Of a DNA stretch of 60,445 nt, positions 31,926-43,997 are shown piece after piece (within the stretch, counting starts at the first letter, position 1; each line of letters opens with the position of its first letter). The DNA lies in NCBI RefSeq assembly GCF_000313135.1, contig NW_004457732.1:9356-69800 (forward strand). The letters are read 5' to 3'. The notes below the pieces were generated by a model that was not told the origin of the DNA, ran no database searches, and saw only the letters and a list, made by a program, of their open reading frames with translations. Made by a program: the position numbers and the translations under genes. This stretch comes from Acanthamoeba castellanii str. Neff. Taxonomy: Eukaryota > Discosea > Longamoebia > Acanthamoebidae.

Positions 31926-33363
31926 ATGATGCCCAGCGATGTCCCCTTGCAGGCCCTTGGGTCTGACGATGTACAAGTAGATGGAACGATGCGGACGCTG
32001 TGGCTGTCTGGCTTCCCCCTCGATGTCAAACACAGGGAGATCCACAACCTCTTCCGCCCGTACCGAGGCTACGAGGACTCCATCTTGAAGCCCAATGGTG
32101 TCGCCTTTGTCACATTCACTTCACACGAGGCAGCTGTGGCCGCCAAGAGTGACATCACAGTACACGCCCCAGCCTCTGCTGCGTTCACTGTCGCACATTG
32201 TTTGAGCCCAAAATCTCAATCCCAAATTCTTCACTTTGCTTCAGGGGCTTCATTTCGATCCTGATGGCACTGACGTGTTGAAGGTGGAGTTCGCCAAACA
32301 AAACTCCAAGAGAAGGCGAGAGGCCGAAGAGTCGGCTTCCCCTGAGTGTACCACCTATCACCCTCCCTGTTCTTCTTGCCAACCGCTCACTGGTGCAGCA
32401 CTCACTCACACACTGACGCGCACTGCTGCGCTTGGTGGTGCACCTCAACAGTTTGGTCCAAGGAGAGGGAGGCAAAGCGCATCAAGAGAGCCCTGGCAGG
32501 TGGAGGTGGCGGTGGCGGCGGACCAACCTCTATCGACGTCAACGCAATGTACAGAGCCGGCCTGGCCGGTACGGCCTATCCCCATCGCACCGTGTTCAAG
32601 ACATGCCTTGCACGCTGACGCACCCCACGTATCTGTGCTCGCAGGGTATCCCTTCAATCCGCCGTCAATGTACGGCCTGTCATCGATGGGTCCTGTGCCC
32701 GATGCCTACCTCCTCGGCGGACAGGTGCGTGCTGTTGGCTTGGCATGCGGCGCTCGAGACTTTACTCGTGACGCTGATGCCCGTACGGGCCTATACGGTT
32801 CCCCCGACTCACCTCCTGTGTACTCGCTTCCCCTTCAGGATCGACTGCCCAAGCCCGCCGGGAAGTCCCTCGTCAGGTTCCCTCCGGGCTCGACTTTGTT
32901 CATATCCAACCTCGGCACAGCGTCGTCGGAACAAGAGATCTCTGAAGTCTTTGGCGCGTACGTGGGCCGATTCAACACCGCCGCTTGGTTCTGTTGATAT
33001 TGTGCTGTACACGCTCACCAGTGTGTTCGATCACGCGCACAGATTTCAGGGTTTCGTCCGGGCACAGCTTTACAACAGAGGCCACAATATCAACGCCTTC
33101 GTCCAGTACAAGGTACGCCAGCCAGCCAACCGAAGTTCGACACACACACACACACACCTCTCTCTCCTCTCCCTCTCTGATACACGCCTCAATTCGATCT
33201 CCTGACACGAAACAAATGACAGGACTATGAAAGCTCCACACAAGCGCTCAACCACCTTCAGGGCAGCGTCCTCATGTCCTCGGACAAGGGTCCCATGAAG
33301 ATCGAGTACGCCAAGAACCCGATGGTCATCCGGAAGGAGGACCAGGGGCCATATGGCCTCTGA
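31926..33363 (+). CDS. RNA-binding protein with two RRM domains (RBPMS/Whi3 type)
   Basis: RRM1 begins after MMPSDVPLQALGSDDVQVDG with RNP2-like TLWLSGFPLDVKHREIHNLF, then RPYRGYEDSILK and RNP1-like VAFVTFTSHEAAVAAK. It is completed after an intron (about 32158-32245) by FDPDGTDVLKVEFAKQNSKR. The linker is Gly-rich (ALAGGGGGGGGPTS) with KRIKR, and SSMGPVPDAYLLGG follows. RRM2 is TLFISNLGTASSEQEISEVF, FQGFVRAQLYNR, AFVQYKDYESSTQALNHLQG and IEYAKNPM, spread over three exons. The pairing with the LFRPYRGYE signature fits RBPMS/couch potato and yeast Whi3, which bind mRNA 3' UTRs. Stop TGA 33361-33363. Central exon borders are approximate. Confidence 0.85.
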
Positions 33364-33542
33364 AAATAAACCAAATCGATACGTGGTAGGTACCACGCCC
33401 CACCACGTCTGACACCCGAGCTGAGCAGTGGCAAGGCCGCCACCACCAACACCGCCAACACCACCTTTCGGATCGCCACCACCACTCGACACCACCAACA
33501 CGTCATTCCACCTTGCGCCGCTCAGCGCAAATAAACATGTAC

Positions 33543-36500
33543 TGTAATTACACGTGTCGACAGAAAACCGACTCAACAAGAAGCAGAAGATCGAAAGGCG
33601 AAGAAGATGGAGGCAAAGACTGGGGGCTGCCGCGGTGCCGGCGCGGGAGCGCTCGGAGTCGCTCGGCGCATCGGGCGAGGTCAAGTACAAGTTTCGCAGG
33701 GGCGCCCAGCGCACTGTGCAGCACATCGACGCGGCGCACCTCAAGGAAGGCCAGCGCGTCTTCCAAGCTCTCCGTACGCTTCCCTCTTCCCCCCCCCCAA
33801 TGTTCGTGTTGGTCTGGAAGAACGAAGCGAAGACTTTCGTTTTTTTAGAGACGTGTTACTCGGACCTAAACGGTGCTTGTGCAGACGCGAACGAGTTTGC
33901 AGGACCGCCGGTGCGTCCCTACCACAACCAGCTCCAACAGACGCAACGGGGTCCGCAATCGCCGAAGGCGCACGCGAAGGCGGACAACCAGGGAGGGAAG
34001 GCAGCGCGAGGGCGCCCCCTTCTTCGTCGGCAGTGGTGGCGAGGTGTACGACGTCTACTACCGCAAGTGTGACGACGAGGTTGCTCGTCGCATCAAGGGC
34101 GGAGGGCAAGGTGCGACCGTGGCCCTTCTCCTCCTCCTCTTCCTTCTTGCTTGAGCGTTATCATGATTCAACGTACGACTCACCGGCCCATGATCGATCC
34201 CGCCTCACCAGGTGGCGCGGAGGTCTTTCGCTCTTTTCCGCAGCCGGGAGGCTATGAAACGTACTTTGACTACGAGCAAGCCCTTCTCGATTGGAAGGTG
34301 CGGCACAACAACGCAGGCTTGCTGTAGCATCGCTCATGCATTTTATTTATTTTTATTATTTATTTGTTTTTGTCGTGATGAATGCAGAGCGAAGTGGAAT
34401 CAGCTCTCGGCGATCTCCACCTGCCGGACATTGTCGGCCGCTACTATGCGCGTCCGACGGTCGCCGCTCCGATTCAGGTGATTCCCCATTTACTTCATCG
34501 CACCCTGCGCGAACTCGTCGAATGAGGGACTGACACGGTATGTTGCGTGGCAGGAATTGGTGGAGGCCTACGACGAGAGTGCGTCGGCCGAGCTCAAGAT
34601 CGAGGAGCGTACGGGCCGCAAGGAGGAGACCGACGACGATTTCTCCGAGGACAACCCGCTTAGCGACAGGCGACTCTCCGTGGTACACCAAGGCATTCCT
34701 TCTTTTGTGTGCGTGCGTGTCGTTGGTAGTGTGTGCCGCGTGTGCCGCATAACGTGTGCGTGCGCCCTTTTTCACACTGTTGTGTTGTGTTGATCGACAC
34801 CAGGGGAGCCTCAACCCGAGGGCCATCATCAGGGAGCGAGACCCATGGGATGCAAACTTGCTGCCGCCCGAACCCCAGCCCGAGTTTTACAAGACATTCG
34901 AAGGTCTGTTTAAACGTTTACGTTTTTGCTCTGGTCGCTCAATCCGCTCACCCTCTCCATGTACCACGCGCGCAGAGTTCGAGGAGGCGCTGCTGAGGTG
35001 GGCCGAGGCGTGCAACGCGAGCCTGTCCTACATTCCGCCCCATGCGGCCCAGCTCGAACAGCTCATCCCCATCCAAAGCCAGGTTCTACTCCGCACTCAC
35101 CCCCCCCCCAACCCCGATCGACACCACTAATAATGCTCATGTTGGGCGCACGCACAGGCGACCGCGGATCAGGCGCGAGCCGCGCGGCAGTTCCGGGACC
35201 ACAGCACTCATGTGTCAGTCCTCGACGAACTCCACGAGTCGTCCGCACTCGCCTCCCAGGGCGAGCTCGCTGGTATCGTCACACGCTCTCTCTCTTACTA
35301 TGCGCTATGTCGACACTCGCGCTAACCTTTTGCGACACTGGCGTGCCCTCGCGCATCGCACTAGGCAACCCGCGGACCGGGCTGTGTCACGCTGACTTCT
35401 TCTCGAGCGGGGCGGTCTCGGTGGCGGAGGTCCGATCGAAGGCGCGCGAGCGGCTGGACCCGAGGAAGGAGGGCGGCGCCCGGCGGCCGGTCGAGAAGAT
35501 TGCGCCGCCCGAGCAGGGCTCCGACGAGTGGCAGCTCTGCCGCGATGCCCTTGACTCGTGGGTCCAGCGCTTGCTCATCAATCGCATCGCCATTCACAAG
35601 GTGCGTGCCCCCCCCCTTCAACGGTTTGCTACGACAATGTCTGATGATAGCGTCGCATATAACACGCGCAGGAGCACGGATCGTTCAATAAGCCTATGCT
35701 GCCGGTCATCCACGGCACCTTCCCCACGCACTACAAGACGCCCCGTCCACCCGGCTACAGGCCTGTGCCTCTGAGTGCGTCACCGCCGCACACGCTGCGC
35801 ACGAGCACGCGTTGCGCGACTGACAGGCATGCGGTGCAGGGCGTCAGGATCTCACGGAGCAGATGGTGGAGGACTGCTACGACTGCCCTGAGGGGATCAA
35901 CGGGAAGAAGGTCGAGTTCAACATTCCGCTGGTCAGCATCGAGCCGCTGGAGTTTGACAAGCTGCACGCCAACGAGTACCGCTCGGAGGCCTTCTCGGCC
36001 TTCGCCCACTGCCCCGCGCCAAGCCTTGTACGCACCCTCTCTGCTGCTCCGTCCCAGATACAACACACACACACACAGTCCTAACGCATGTTGCGTGCGA
36101 TCGTCCAGGGAACGGCCAAGCAGGGCGATCGGATGCTGCTGCTGGCCAACGATTCGAGCGTTTCCAACAGGGGCGAGGCCTACCGGTATTGATGCGCCAG
36201 TCTTCTTCGACACAAAGTTGTCTCTCTTTCGCTGCTCTCTGGCTGATCGCTCGCTTTTGCACCGTTGCAACCAAACAGAGTCGATAAGCTCCGCGAGCTG
36301 AGAAGAGAGCAGGGCCGCAATCGCTACGACCACCTCAACGCCTGGAACTTCCCGATGCTGCCGCAGCAGGTGCGGACCGCCTCGTTCGCGATCCCAATGT
36401 GCACGACTCTGAATGGTGACCTCACCGAAGCTTTTGTGATGGTGGCTCGCGAAGGTGCACGACAAGGCCAAGGCAGAGCTGGAGGAGGTGCTGAAGGCCA

Positions 36501-39500
36501 TCCCCTCCGGGGCCAAGACGATGAGCCTGGCCGACATCGAGGCCATCCTCCAAAATTCGCTCTACTTGGACCAGTTCCAAGATCGGTGTGTCTCTTTCCT
36601 TCTTCCGCACGACACACGCGACACACGACACGCGCTCTTCTTAAGATTCCGTCGGGTCGAACAGGTTGTCTGAGCCGGTGGCGCACATGAAGCCCTCCAA
36701 GGAGTCGGGCCTGCCGCGCAACCTGGGGGAGTACATCTCCAAGTCAGTCGACTCCTCCAACTTCGCGCGCCTGCTGCAGTTCTATGGCTCCCACGCCAAC
36801 AACCTCCTCTTCCTCGCCAAGGTTCTCTTGCCCCCTCCCCCCATTTTCCCCTTCTTCGCCCAGCTCACACCGACCACACGCGACTCGCCACGGCTACGAC
36901 CACCACCGCTGCTGCAGCTCTCGCTCTTGGTGCAGGACCTCATATCGGGCAACACGGGGAAGAACCTCGTCGAAGCGCTCATCAACGGCGGAGGCCTCAA
37001 GTAAACCCTCACCTCCTCCAAACGCCGCTGGCTTTTTCGATTGGCTCCGGAGTGGAGCTCTTGACGGCTGACTCTGGCTCTGGCTCCCCCGTAGGGCGTT
37101 GGGGTATCTGGCCTACTCGATATCGTTCTTCAACGACATGCCGGTGGAGGTCTACCCGTACGACACCGAGCTCATTCAACTCATCTTCGTGGCCTGCAAG
37201 GTACGCCGTGAGACCACGCCGTTCATTTTCTTTGAGCGCCTAAAAGAAACCCGTTTCTCCTCATTTTTCGTCATACATGAATCACCATCAAGAGCATCAC
37301 GTTGCTGGGATCGTTCCTCGACCCGGCGATGGAGACCATCTTCCAGTCGGTGTTCACGTACTACTACCTCGACATGATCGCAACCACCACGCAAAGCAAG
37401 TCGTTCGTCTTCTTTTCGCTGGGCTCCACATTCCTCGCCCGCCAGTGCGAGGCACGAGGCATACCTTCGCTTTCGTTCTTGATCGCTTCTTCGTTTTTCG
37501 CTCTTTTTGCCTCGCTTCGTTCTTTTTTGTGACCTGTGTACTGTCTATCGCGCAGAGCGCGGTGACGAAACTGCAAGAGGCGTTGAAGAGCAAGCCGCAG
37601 TGTTTGAACCAGCTTGTGGAGTTTCTGGGCCACCGCTCGGCGCGCGTGTCATCGTTCTTCCTGTTCATCCTCCTCCGCTTACTGCACATCGCCGCCAAGT
37701 TCCCCGCCATCAAGGAACACTTCGTCACGCTCGACATCGTCGACAAGACGCGCCAGCTCGCCCGCTCCCGCTTCTCCCACGTTCAGGTGAGACTGACATG
37801 TGGCCCGTGTGGCTCTGACAAACGCGAGCTCCTGCTGACGCCATTCTCTGGTTGCGCGTTGCGCTGCTGGATCGCGTTTGTGTGGTGGCGGCGGCGGTTG
37901 CAGTACGGCGCGAGGTTGATCTTCGCGTTGCTGCAAACGGCGCCGTGGGCCGCTCTCTTCGGCGAGAAGTACTCCGGCGACAAGGCGCTCTTCCTGCGCG
38001 ACTTGACCAATTCGCCGCTCCTCTCCTCCCTTTTCCTCGATGCCTGCCTCCAAGTACAGGCGCGCTTGGTTTTCGCTCGTGGTGATCTGCGGCAGTGCAT
38101 TGTTTCTCCTTCTGTTGCTTGCTGGCTGGTTGACTGTCACCGTGTGGTTGGTTTCTCCGCACAGTCGCTGCTTCGCTTGGCCAGCAATGACGGGAGTGAC
38201 CCCAACGAGCTGGCGTGCAGTTTCCTGTGGAAGGACGGACACTACTTCGAGACGCTGCTCCAGCAAGTCCTCGGCTCTGACTGCTCTCAGCAGATTCCTC
38301 GAGTACTTAGCCTCCCCCCTCCATTCCTCACTGACGCCTTCTCCGTTGTTGACCGTACCGCACCTCTTTAGACGATCGAAACGTGCTCCACGCTCCTGGC
38401 GCGTCTGAGCCAGGCGTTTGCTCAGCTCAAGCTCGTTGACATCCCCTCCCCCATAAGAAAGGTTCCATGCTTGCGCCCTTCACTCTCTTTCGTGGCCTCT
38501 GTGCCTTCTTGTCGAGGTGTTTGACCCGATCTGTTGCGTACGGCACCCAGGATCCCGGTGGTAGGCGATACTTGTTTACATTCACAGGTACGACGCACTG
38601 CGCAGCACTTTCTTTCCACGTTGCGCGCGCGCGTGCCTCCATCGTATCGGACCCCGATTGCACTAACTCCGAACGACGAGCACAGAGCCCCGGGCCAGGC
38701 AACTGCTGGCATTCATCTCGTCGGTCTCCACCGCACATCCCCTCGGCTACGCAGTCAAAACAAGTACGTGTGCCTGTGCGTGCGCGCTTGAGTGTGCGGA
38801 CCTAATGCCCTCGTTCGTTGCTCGATTGGTGCAGATGCGTTGCTGTTGCTGCGCAACTTGGTCAAGGCCGAGGGTGCGTTCCCGACGATCGTGGGCATTC
38901 CCGAGTTCCTCTCCAAGTACCCCCAAATCTCCCCTGCAAGCACCCACGCTGGGGTGGTGCAGCACATTTGATCGGCTCACGGTCGAACGCGTGCGCGAAA
39001 CAGGCTGGTGGTGTTCTGCAAGGACGCCAATGATTTTGCCTTCAACAGGGCGGCGTGGGGCACCTTCTTCACCATCATCCAGAGGCACACGGGAGTGCTG
39101 GAGCACCTCATCGAAAAGGGCGCCATCACCAACTTCTTCGACATCATCAGCGTCGTGTCGGGCAACCTCATTTCCCACAACGCCATCCACTACATCCACA
39201 AGGTCTGCACTCTTGTTTGCTTTGTTGACGTTAAGTTACGCGACGCGCTGTTTGACTACTGTTATCGTTCCCCCGCTGCAGGTGTTCAATCTGCACGGTG
39301 CTGAGTCCGTGCGCGTGGAGGCCGACATGGAGCCCAAGCGTTATGGCGACAAATGCCTCCAGTCGGTCGAGAAGGTGATCACAGTGATTCTTGGGATCAG
39401 GAGACATGCACGCAGTCTGCGACTGACGTTCTCGTGTTTCTGGACAGGATGTGCGCGCGTTGTGCAAGTTCTTTAGCGAGCGCAAGATGTTTATCAAGTG

Positions 39501-40335
39501 TCAGATGATCAGCAAGCGCTTCGTCGACAACCAGGATCCCTCGCTCAACCACCCCGGAGCCGCCTTTGTCGTACGTTCTCGAGCCGTTTCGTGTGTCTGC
39601 GCGCGATTAAGTGTGAAAGCGGACCCTGACCGTTGCGGTCACAGGAGCTCGTGCGGCTGTACAAGATCATCAACGACTCGTCCACATGCGAAAAGCTCAA
39701 GAAGGACATCTTCAAGGTACCCCATCACCGCTTCTCCCATGCTTGTCCCCGACTGACCGATGTGCTGGGACACCAGAACGCTGAGTATCAGCAGAGCTTC
39801 CTTGCCCTCATCGAGAAGTATGGAGGCGTCAATGAGCGCTACAGTGGTAGGCTTCCCGCGTGCGCCCTGTGGGAAGTGATTGCTCTCTAGTCGCACACCT
39901 CCTGCTCATTTGTATGTCACGTAATGCTAGGTCTGTATGGCACGGTCATCGGCAGGCCTCGAGCCGATGCACGCTTACCGAGTTCGCCCAGCAAGGAGCA
40001 CACTGCGCGCAGCTTCCTCTCGGGTGCGTTCACCTCGACTCCGCGTGAGGAAGAAAGAGGTGGTAGACTTACCACCGCCCTTGCTTGCAGGCGAGCTGCC
40101 AAGGGTCGAGTCGACGGGGAAGAAGGGTGCGCCCAAGACACCCAAGACGCCGAAGAAGGGCGCGCCAGCGTCGTCGTCGCCAAACGCCAAGGCCTTCCAG
40201 TCGGAGCCGCTGCAGCTGCCCAGCGTCAAGAAGGAGGGTTGCGATTCGCCCAAGCGCAAATGGTTCGGCATCAAGAAGAAGGCCAGCGCCAACAAGGAGG
40301 CCAGGGACCGCGAGAAGGGCGGCACCCTCGAGTGA
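33543..40335 (+). CDS. Large helical protein of unknown family, about 20 or more exons
   Basis: Coding begins with LNKKQKIERRRRWRQRLGAA and GEVKYKFRRGAQRTVQHIDA (to about 33773); the true first exon is uncertain because that frame has no ATG in the nearby sequence. Main pieces: GGYETYFDYEQALLDWK; ELVEAYDESASAELKIEERT; NPRAIIRERDPWDANLLPPE; EQMVEDCYDCPEGINGKKVE; MSLADIEAILQNSLYLDQFQ; NLGEYISKSVDSSNFARLLQ; ALGYLAYSISFFNDMPVEVY; LGSFLDPAMETIFQSVFTYY; FFLFILLRLLHIAAKFPAIK; AAWGTFFTIIQRHTGVLEHL; VFNLHGAESVRVEADMEPKR; CKFFSERKMFIKCQMISKRF. The composition is that of an all-helical, armadillo-like scaffold. The C-terminus is basic and low-complexity (KKGAPKTPKTPKKG; WFGIKKKASANKEA), stop 40333-40335. 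I do not recognise it and assign no function. Confidence 0.7.
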
Positions 40336-40445
40336 ACGCACCGCGCTCCGTCCGGCTCTGTGGCAAAGAAATGATTTTAAATTGTTTTCTATTTATTTGT
40401 CGACGGAATGTGTGGCCGGTATTTAGTTGGATTGGGGCGGGGCTG

Positions 40446-40475
40446 GTTTCTTTCCTTCTTTCTTTCTCTCCCCTT
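40446..40475 (+). promoter_or_regulatory. Pyrimidine tract upstream of the eL18 start
   Basis: An almost pure T/C run (TTTCTTTCCTTCTTTCTTTC and on) about 45-70 bp before the start codon. In many eukaryotes ribosomal-protein transcripts begin with or follow such tracts. A TOP-like or promoter role here is inference. Confidence 0.4.
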
Positions 40476-40516
40476 CGTATCGTCATCGTGGTTCGAGGAC
40501 CGTCTAATCTATAGCC

Positions 40517-41387
40517 ATGGTATGTCACCGTACCCCTTGATTTGTGGGGCAAGGTCTGTTGCGTGCCGGGCTTTGTGAAGGAACTTGGCCAACTGATGAG
40601 GATGAAGGTGAACGGATTGGAATCGAAATGCTGATCCTGCCATCTCTTTCGTCTCATTCGTAGGGTATTGATCTTGAGCACAAGCACAGGAAGAACAAGA
40701 ACAGGTCTTCCCCCAAGACCGAGGATCCCTACCTGCTTCTGCTCGTCAAGGTAGGAGCTGTTCCTTTCCCCTTCTTGATCGTCCCACCCTGATCTCCCTT
40801 TCCTAATCCTTCATCTCCGTCTTGTCGGTGCACATCAATAGCTCTACAGGTTCCTCGCCCGCAGGACTGGCGCTGACTTCAACCGCGTCGTGTTGAAGAG
40901 GCTCTGCATGAGCAGGACCAACCAGCCCCCCCTGTCCCTCATCAAGCTCGCCCGCTTCACCAAGGGCAAGGAGGACAAGATCGCCGTTGTCGTCGGCACC
41001 GTCACCGATGATGCCCGTCTCCTCAAGTTCCCCAAGCTGACCGTGTGCGCTCTGAGGTTCACCGAGGGCGCCCGCACCCGCATCCTCAAGGCCGGCGGTG
41101 AAATCCTCACCTTCGATCAGCTCGCCCTCCGTGCCCCCACCGGAGCCAACACCGTCCTCCTTAGGGGTCGCAAGACCGCCAGGAAGGCCACCAAGCACTT
41201 CGGCGCTCCCGGTGTCCCCAACAGCACCACCAGGTACAACTCCCGCGCCAATTCACCATCTTCTTTTTGGCTTCATCTTTTTATTCACCACACTATTTCT
41301 ACTCTGTGCAGGCCCAAGGTCGCCAACAGGAGCAGGAAGACCGAGAGGGCTAGGGGTAGGAGGAAGTCTGTCGGCTTCAAGGTGTAA
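40517..41387 (+). CDS. RPL18: 60S ribosomal protein eL18
   Basis: Exons 40517-40519 (only the ATG), 40664-40750, 40842-41233 and 41312-41387, all GT-AG, giving 185 residues, the usual size. The protein reads [61 protein letters not shown], then [60 protein letters not shown] and a basic end RKSVGFKV. These are eL18 signatures. It is a structural protein of the large cytosolic subunit. The intron placed straight after the ATG is typical of several ribosomal-protein genes. Confidence 0.97.
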
Positions 41388-41512
41388 GTCACCTAACGGC
41401 GTTCTCTTCCACTCTTCTGTCACACATAAGGCATTAAAAAGACAGTTCTCGATGCACGACCCACTTCCGTCTCTTTCGCCCCCATCAAGACTTGTGCCTC
41501 TCTCAAACATCT

Positions 41513-41902
41513 TTATTGCCCATGCTGTGGCCGTGGAGGCTTTTTGGCGAACTTGCGAATCTCGCGCAGCGTGAGCGCCAATCCTGCCTGAGGTGGACGA
41601 AAGGAATTGAGGAACAGAACGATTAAATTCCAACATACTGCACGCCATGCAAAAAAGCAGCAACGTACAAAGCAAATGCCGAGACCGATGAGAAGGACTC
41701 CGGCACCGATGAGCGTTTTGAACGAGCCAGGTGCTGTGCAGTGATATACACAGCATTTCGAAGAATGAAGAAAATTGAGTGATTCACCTTCTGATGTTGC
41801 AGGCGAAGGCAACGCACCTTGCACCTCCCTTCTTATCTGCCCTGCCTGCTTGAAGATGGAGGTTCCTCCAAAGCTGGACTCGACGGACCCAAGTTCGCCC
41901 AT
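41513..41902 (-). CDS. 84-residue single-span membrane protein
   Basis: Three exons (41902-41788, 41733-41669, 41587-41513) with GT-AG borders sum to exactly 85 codons including the stop. The N-terminus MGELGSVESSFGGTSIFKQA is followed by GQIRREVQGALPSPATSEAP. A single hydrophobic span is built across the second junction (TLIGAGVLLIGLGICFAGLA), and the tail is short and basic (REIRKFAKKPPRPQHGQ). The positive tail suggests one side faces the cytosol or mitochondrial matrix. I do not recognise the family. It is convergent with eL18 and divergent from mevalonate kinase. Confidence 0.75.
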   Translation of the reverse strand: MGELGSVESSFGGTSIFKQAGQIRREVQGALPSPATSEGESLNFLHSSKCCVYHCTAPGSFKTLIGAGVLLIGLGICFVRCCFFAWRAVCWNLIVLFLNSFRPPQAGLALTLREIRKFAKKPPRPQHGQ

Positions 41903-42011
41903 CGTGTTGTGTTGCGTTTTGTTTTCAGCACAAAATAAAAATAAAATAATTGAAATAGAATAAAACAAAGGAAACTGGGCGCCACCAGCAGATAAATTGC
42001 AACCAGTGAGG
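41903..42011. promoter_or_regulatory. Bidirectional promoter region, 109 bp
   Basis: Only 109 bp separate the start codons of the small membrane protein and mevalonate kinase. The centre is AT-rich (AAAATAAAAATAAAATAATT, about 41932-41951), unlike the flanks. One nucleosome-free region probably serves both genes. Confidence 0.55.
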
Positions 42012-43918
42012 ATGGATTCCGCGCCCATCATCGCTTCTGCGCCTGGCAAGGCATAGTTCCGATTTAACGCCATGCTGCGATTAATCATGTGAATAATGAT
42101 AATCTTGTCTTTTTTGCTATCACAGGTGATTTTGTTTGGGGAGCATGCTGTGGTGTTCGGCAAGACCGCTCTTGCGGCTTCTCTCTCCAACGTACACCCA
42201 CCGTCGCATCTATTCCTTCATTCTTTCACGTCACTTTGCCGCCGTCACTCACTCCACCTGGCCCCATCTTCGCGCCGGGAGCAGTTGCGCACGTTTGCCC
42301 ACTTGACTGCGGGCGGCGAGGGAGTTGTGGCGCTGGAGCTGCCCGACCTCCCATCTGCCCCCACCTTGGCCTTCGCACTCCCCGAGCTGCAGGCGCTGCG
42401 ATCCCACTTCCACGGCGTCTCCCTCACCGACGCCGACGAAAAGGCCGCTGAGCCCGCCGATGACGACGCGGCGGTGAAGGCCCTCAAGGTCCTGTGCGCG
42501 CAGCGGGCCGACGAGAGCGAGCACCACTTCTCGGCGCTGGTGGTGTTCCTCTATCTCTACCTCTCCCTGGCCACCGCCGCAGCCGACCGCGGCACGAAGG
42601 CGACGGAGAGTGTGCGAGTGCGCATCCGATCGACGGTGCCCGTGGGCGCCGGCCTGGGTTCGTCGGCAGCCTTCTCGGTGTCGTGCGCCGCCGCGTTGCT
42701 CCAGCACTTTCATGGCTCGCACGGCGCCGATGGCGCTCCCACTGAGAACGCGGCCACGTCCAAGGCCAACATCAACCGATGGGCGCTCAAGGCCGAAAAG
42801 ATCATCCACGGCACACCGTCGGGCATCGACAACTCCATCGCCACGTTCGGTACCACCACCACCACTACTTGCTGCGCACGAAGCGCAAGACATGCCACCT
42901 TCTTTCTCACGCATTCGCTGGGCAGGTGGTGCTCTGACCTTCCATCGAAAGCAAGTCGAAGGGCGCGTCGTGGGTGTGATGGAGCACTTGGACAGGTGGG
43001 TTGCAACGACTTGCGTGGCCCTGGCCGTGCGTGATGAGTTTTTGATTACTTATCCCCTCCCCACTCTTCATGCAACCAGCTTCCCTCCGCTCCAGTTTGT
43101 GCTCACCAACACAGCCGTGCCGCGCAAAACTTCGGTGCTGGTGGCTGGCGTGAGAACGTTGCGCGAGGTGCTGCGCCTGTTCTCACTACACAGCCGTCAC
43201 CTTCAACTTCTTTGGTTCACTCACTTCGGTCTTCCTCTGCTGTAGCGCTACCCGGAGGTGATCGATCCCGTGCTGGACTCCATCCATGCCCTCACCGTCA
43301 AGGCCATCGGCTACCTCGCCGCCGCAGCCAACTCGCAGGCCTCGGAAGGTGCGCGCTCGACTGACTCGTTGTCCGTTGGTTCTTACCGATTCGATCGATC
43401 GCTCACTGCGTTGTGTCTGTGCAGGCGAGTTGCACACACACCTGGCGTCGTTGATCGACGTCAACCATCACTTGCTCAACGCCGTGGGCGTGGGCCACCC
43501 TCAGCTGGACAAAATTCGCCTCCTATCGGCCCAGTACAAGGTACGCAGCTCACCTGTGGAGCCATCCAGGGGGTGCTCGCTCTTTTTTTATGATGATGGA
43601 GGGTGCTGACTCGTCAATGCATGAAACTACCAAAAGCTGCACAGCAAGTTGACGGGCGCCGGTGGTGGCGGATGCGCGTTCACCCTCCTCACGAACGAAA
43701 CGAGCGAGGAGCAGACCAAGCAGCTCATCGCCGACCTCGACCGAGAGTTCGGCCCCAGTTCGTCCCTCACCACCGGCGTACGCTTTGGCCATTCCTCACT
43801 GTTTCGTCTTCTTAGGATCTCGCTCACTCCTCTCTTTCGAACTGCTCAATCACAGGTGGGCGGGCCAGGCGTCACCTTCCACGGCACAGCCGACCTTCCC
43901 ACTCACTTCCACAACTGA
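42012..43918 (+). CDS. MVK: Mevalonate kinase
   Basis: Phosphorylates mevalonate with ATP to 5-phosphomevalonate (EC 2.7.1.36), early in isoprenoid and sterol synthesis. Exon 1 (42012-42050) codes MDSAPIIASAPGK and continues at 42126 with VILFGEHAVVFGKTALAASL; this first intron (42051-42125) has GC-AG ends. The GHMP ATP loop PVGAGLGSSAAFSVS and the substrate-side motif IIHGTPSGIDNSIATFGG are present; the latter crosses an intron at about 42851-42924. The C-lobe has LTNTAVPRKTSVLVAGV, LIDVNHHLLNAVGVGHPQLD and LTGAGGGGCAFTLL, all family landmarks. Stop TGA 43916-43918. All catalytic motifs are intact. The next gene starts only 79 bp downstream on the same strand. Confidence 0.95.
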
Positions 43919-43997
43919 GCGATGAGTTATTTATTATTTATTTTGTTTTCTTTTTTGTGTGCAAAATGAAAATAAATCATAAAATAATAAATAAAAG

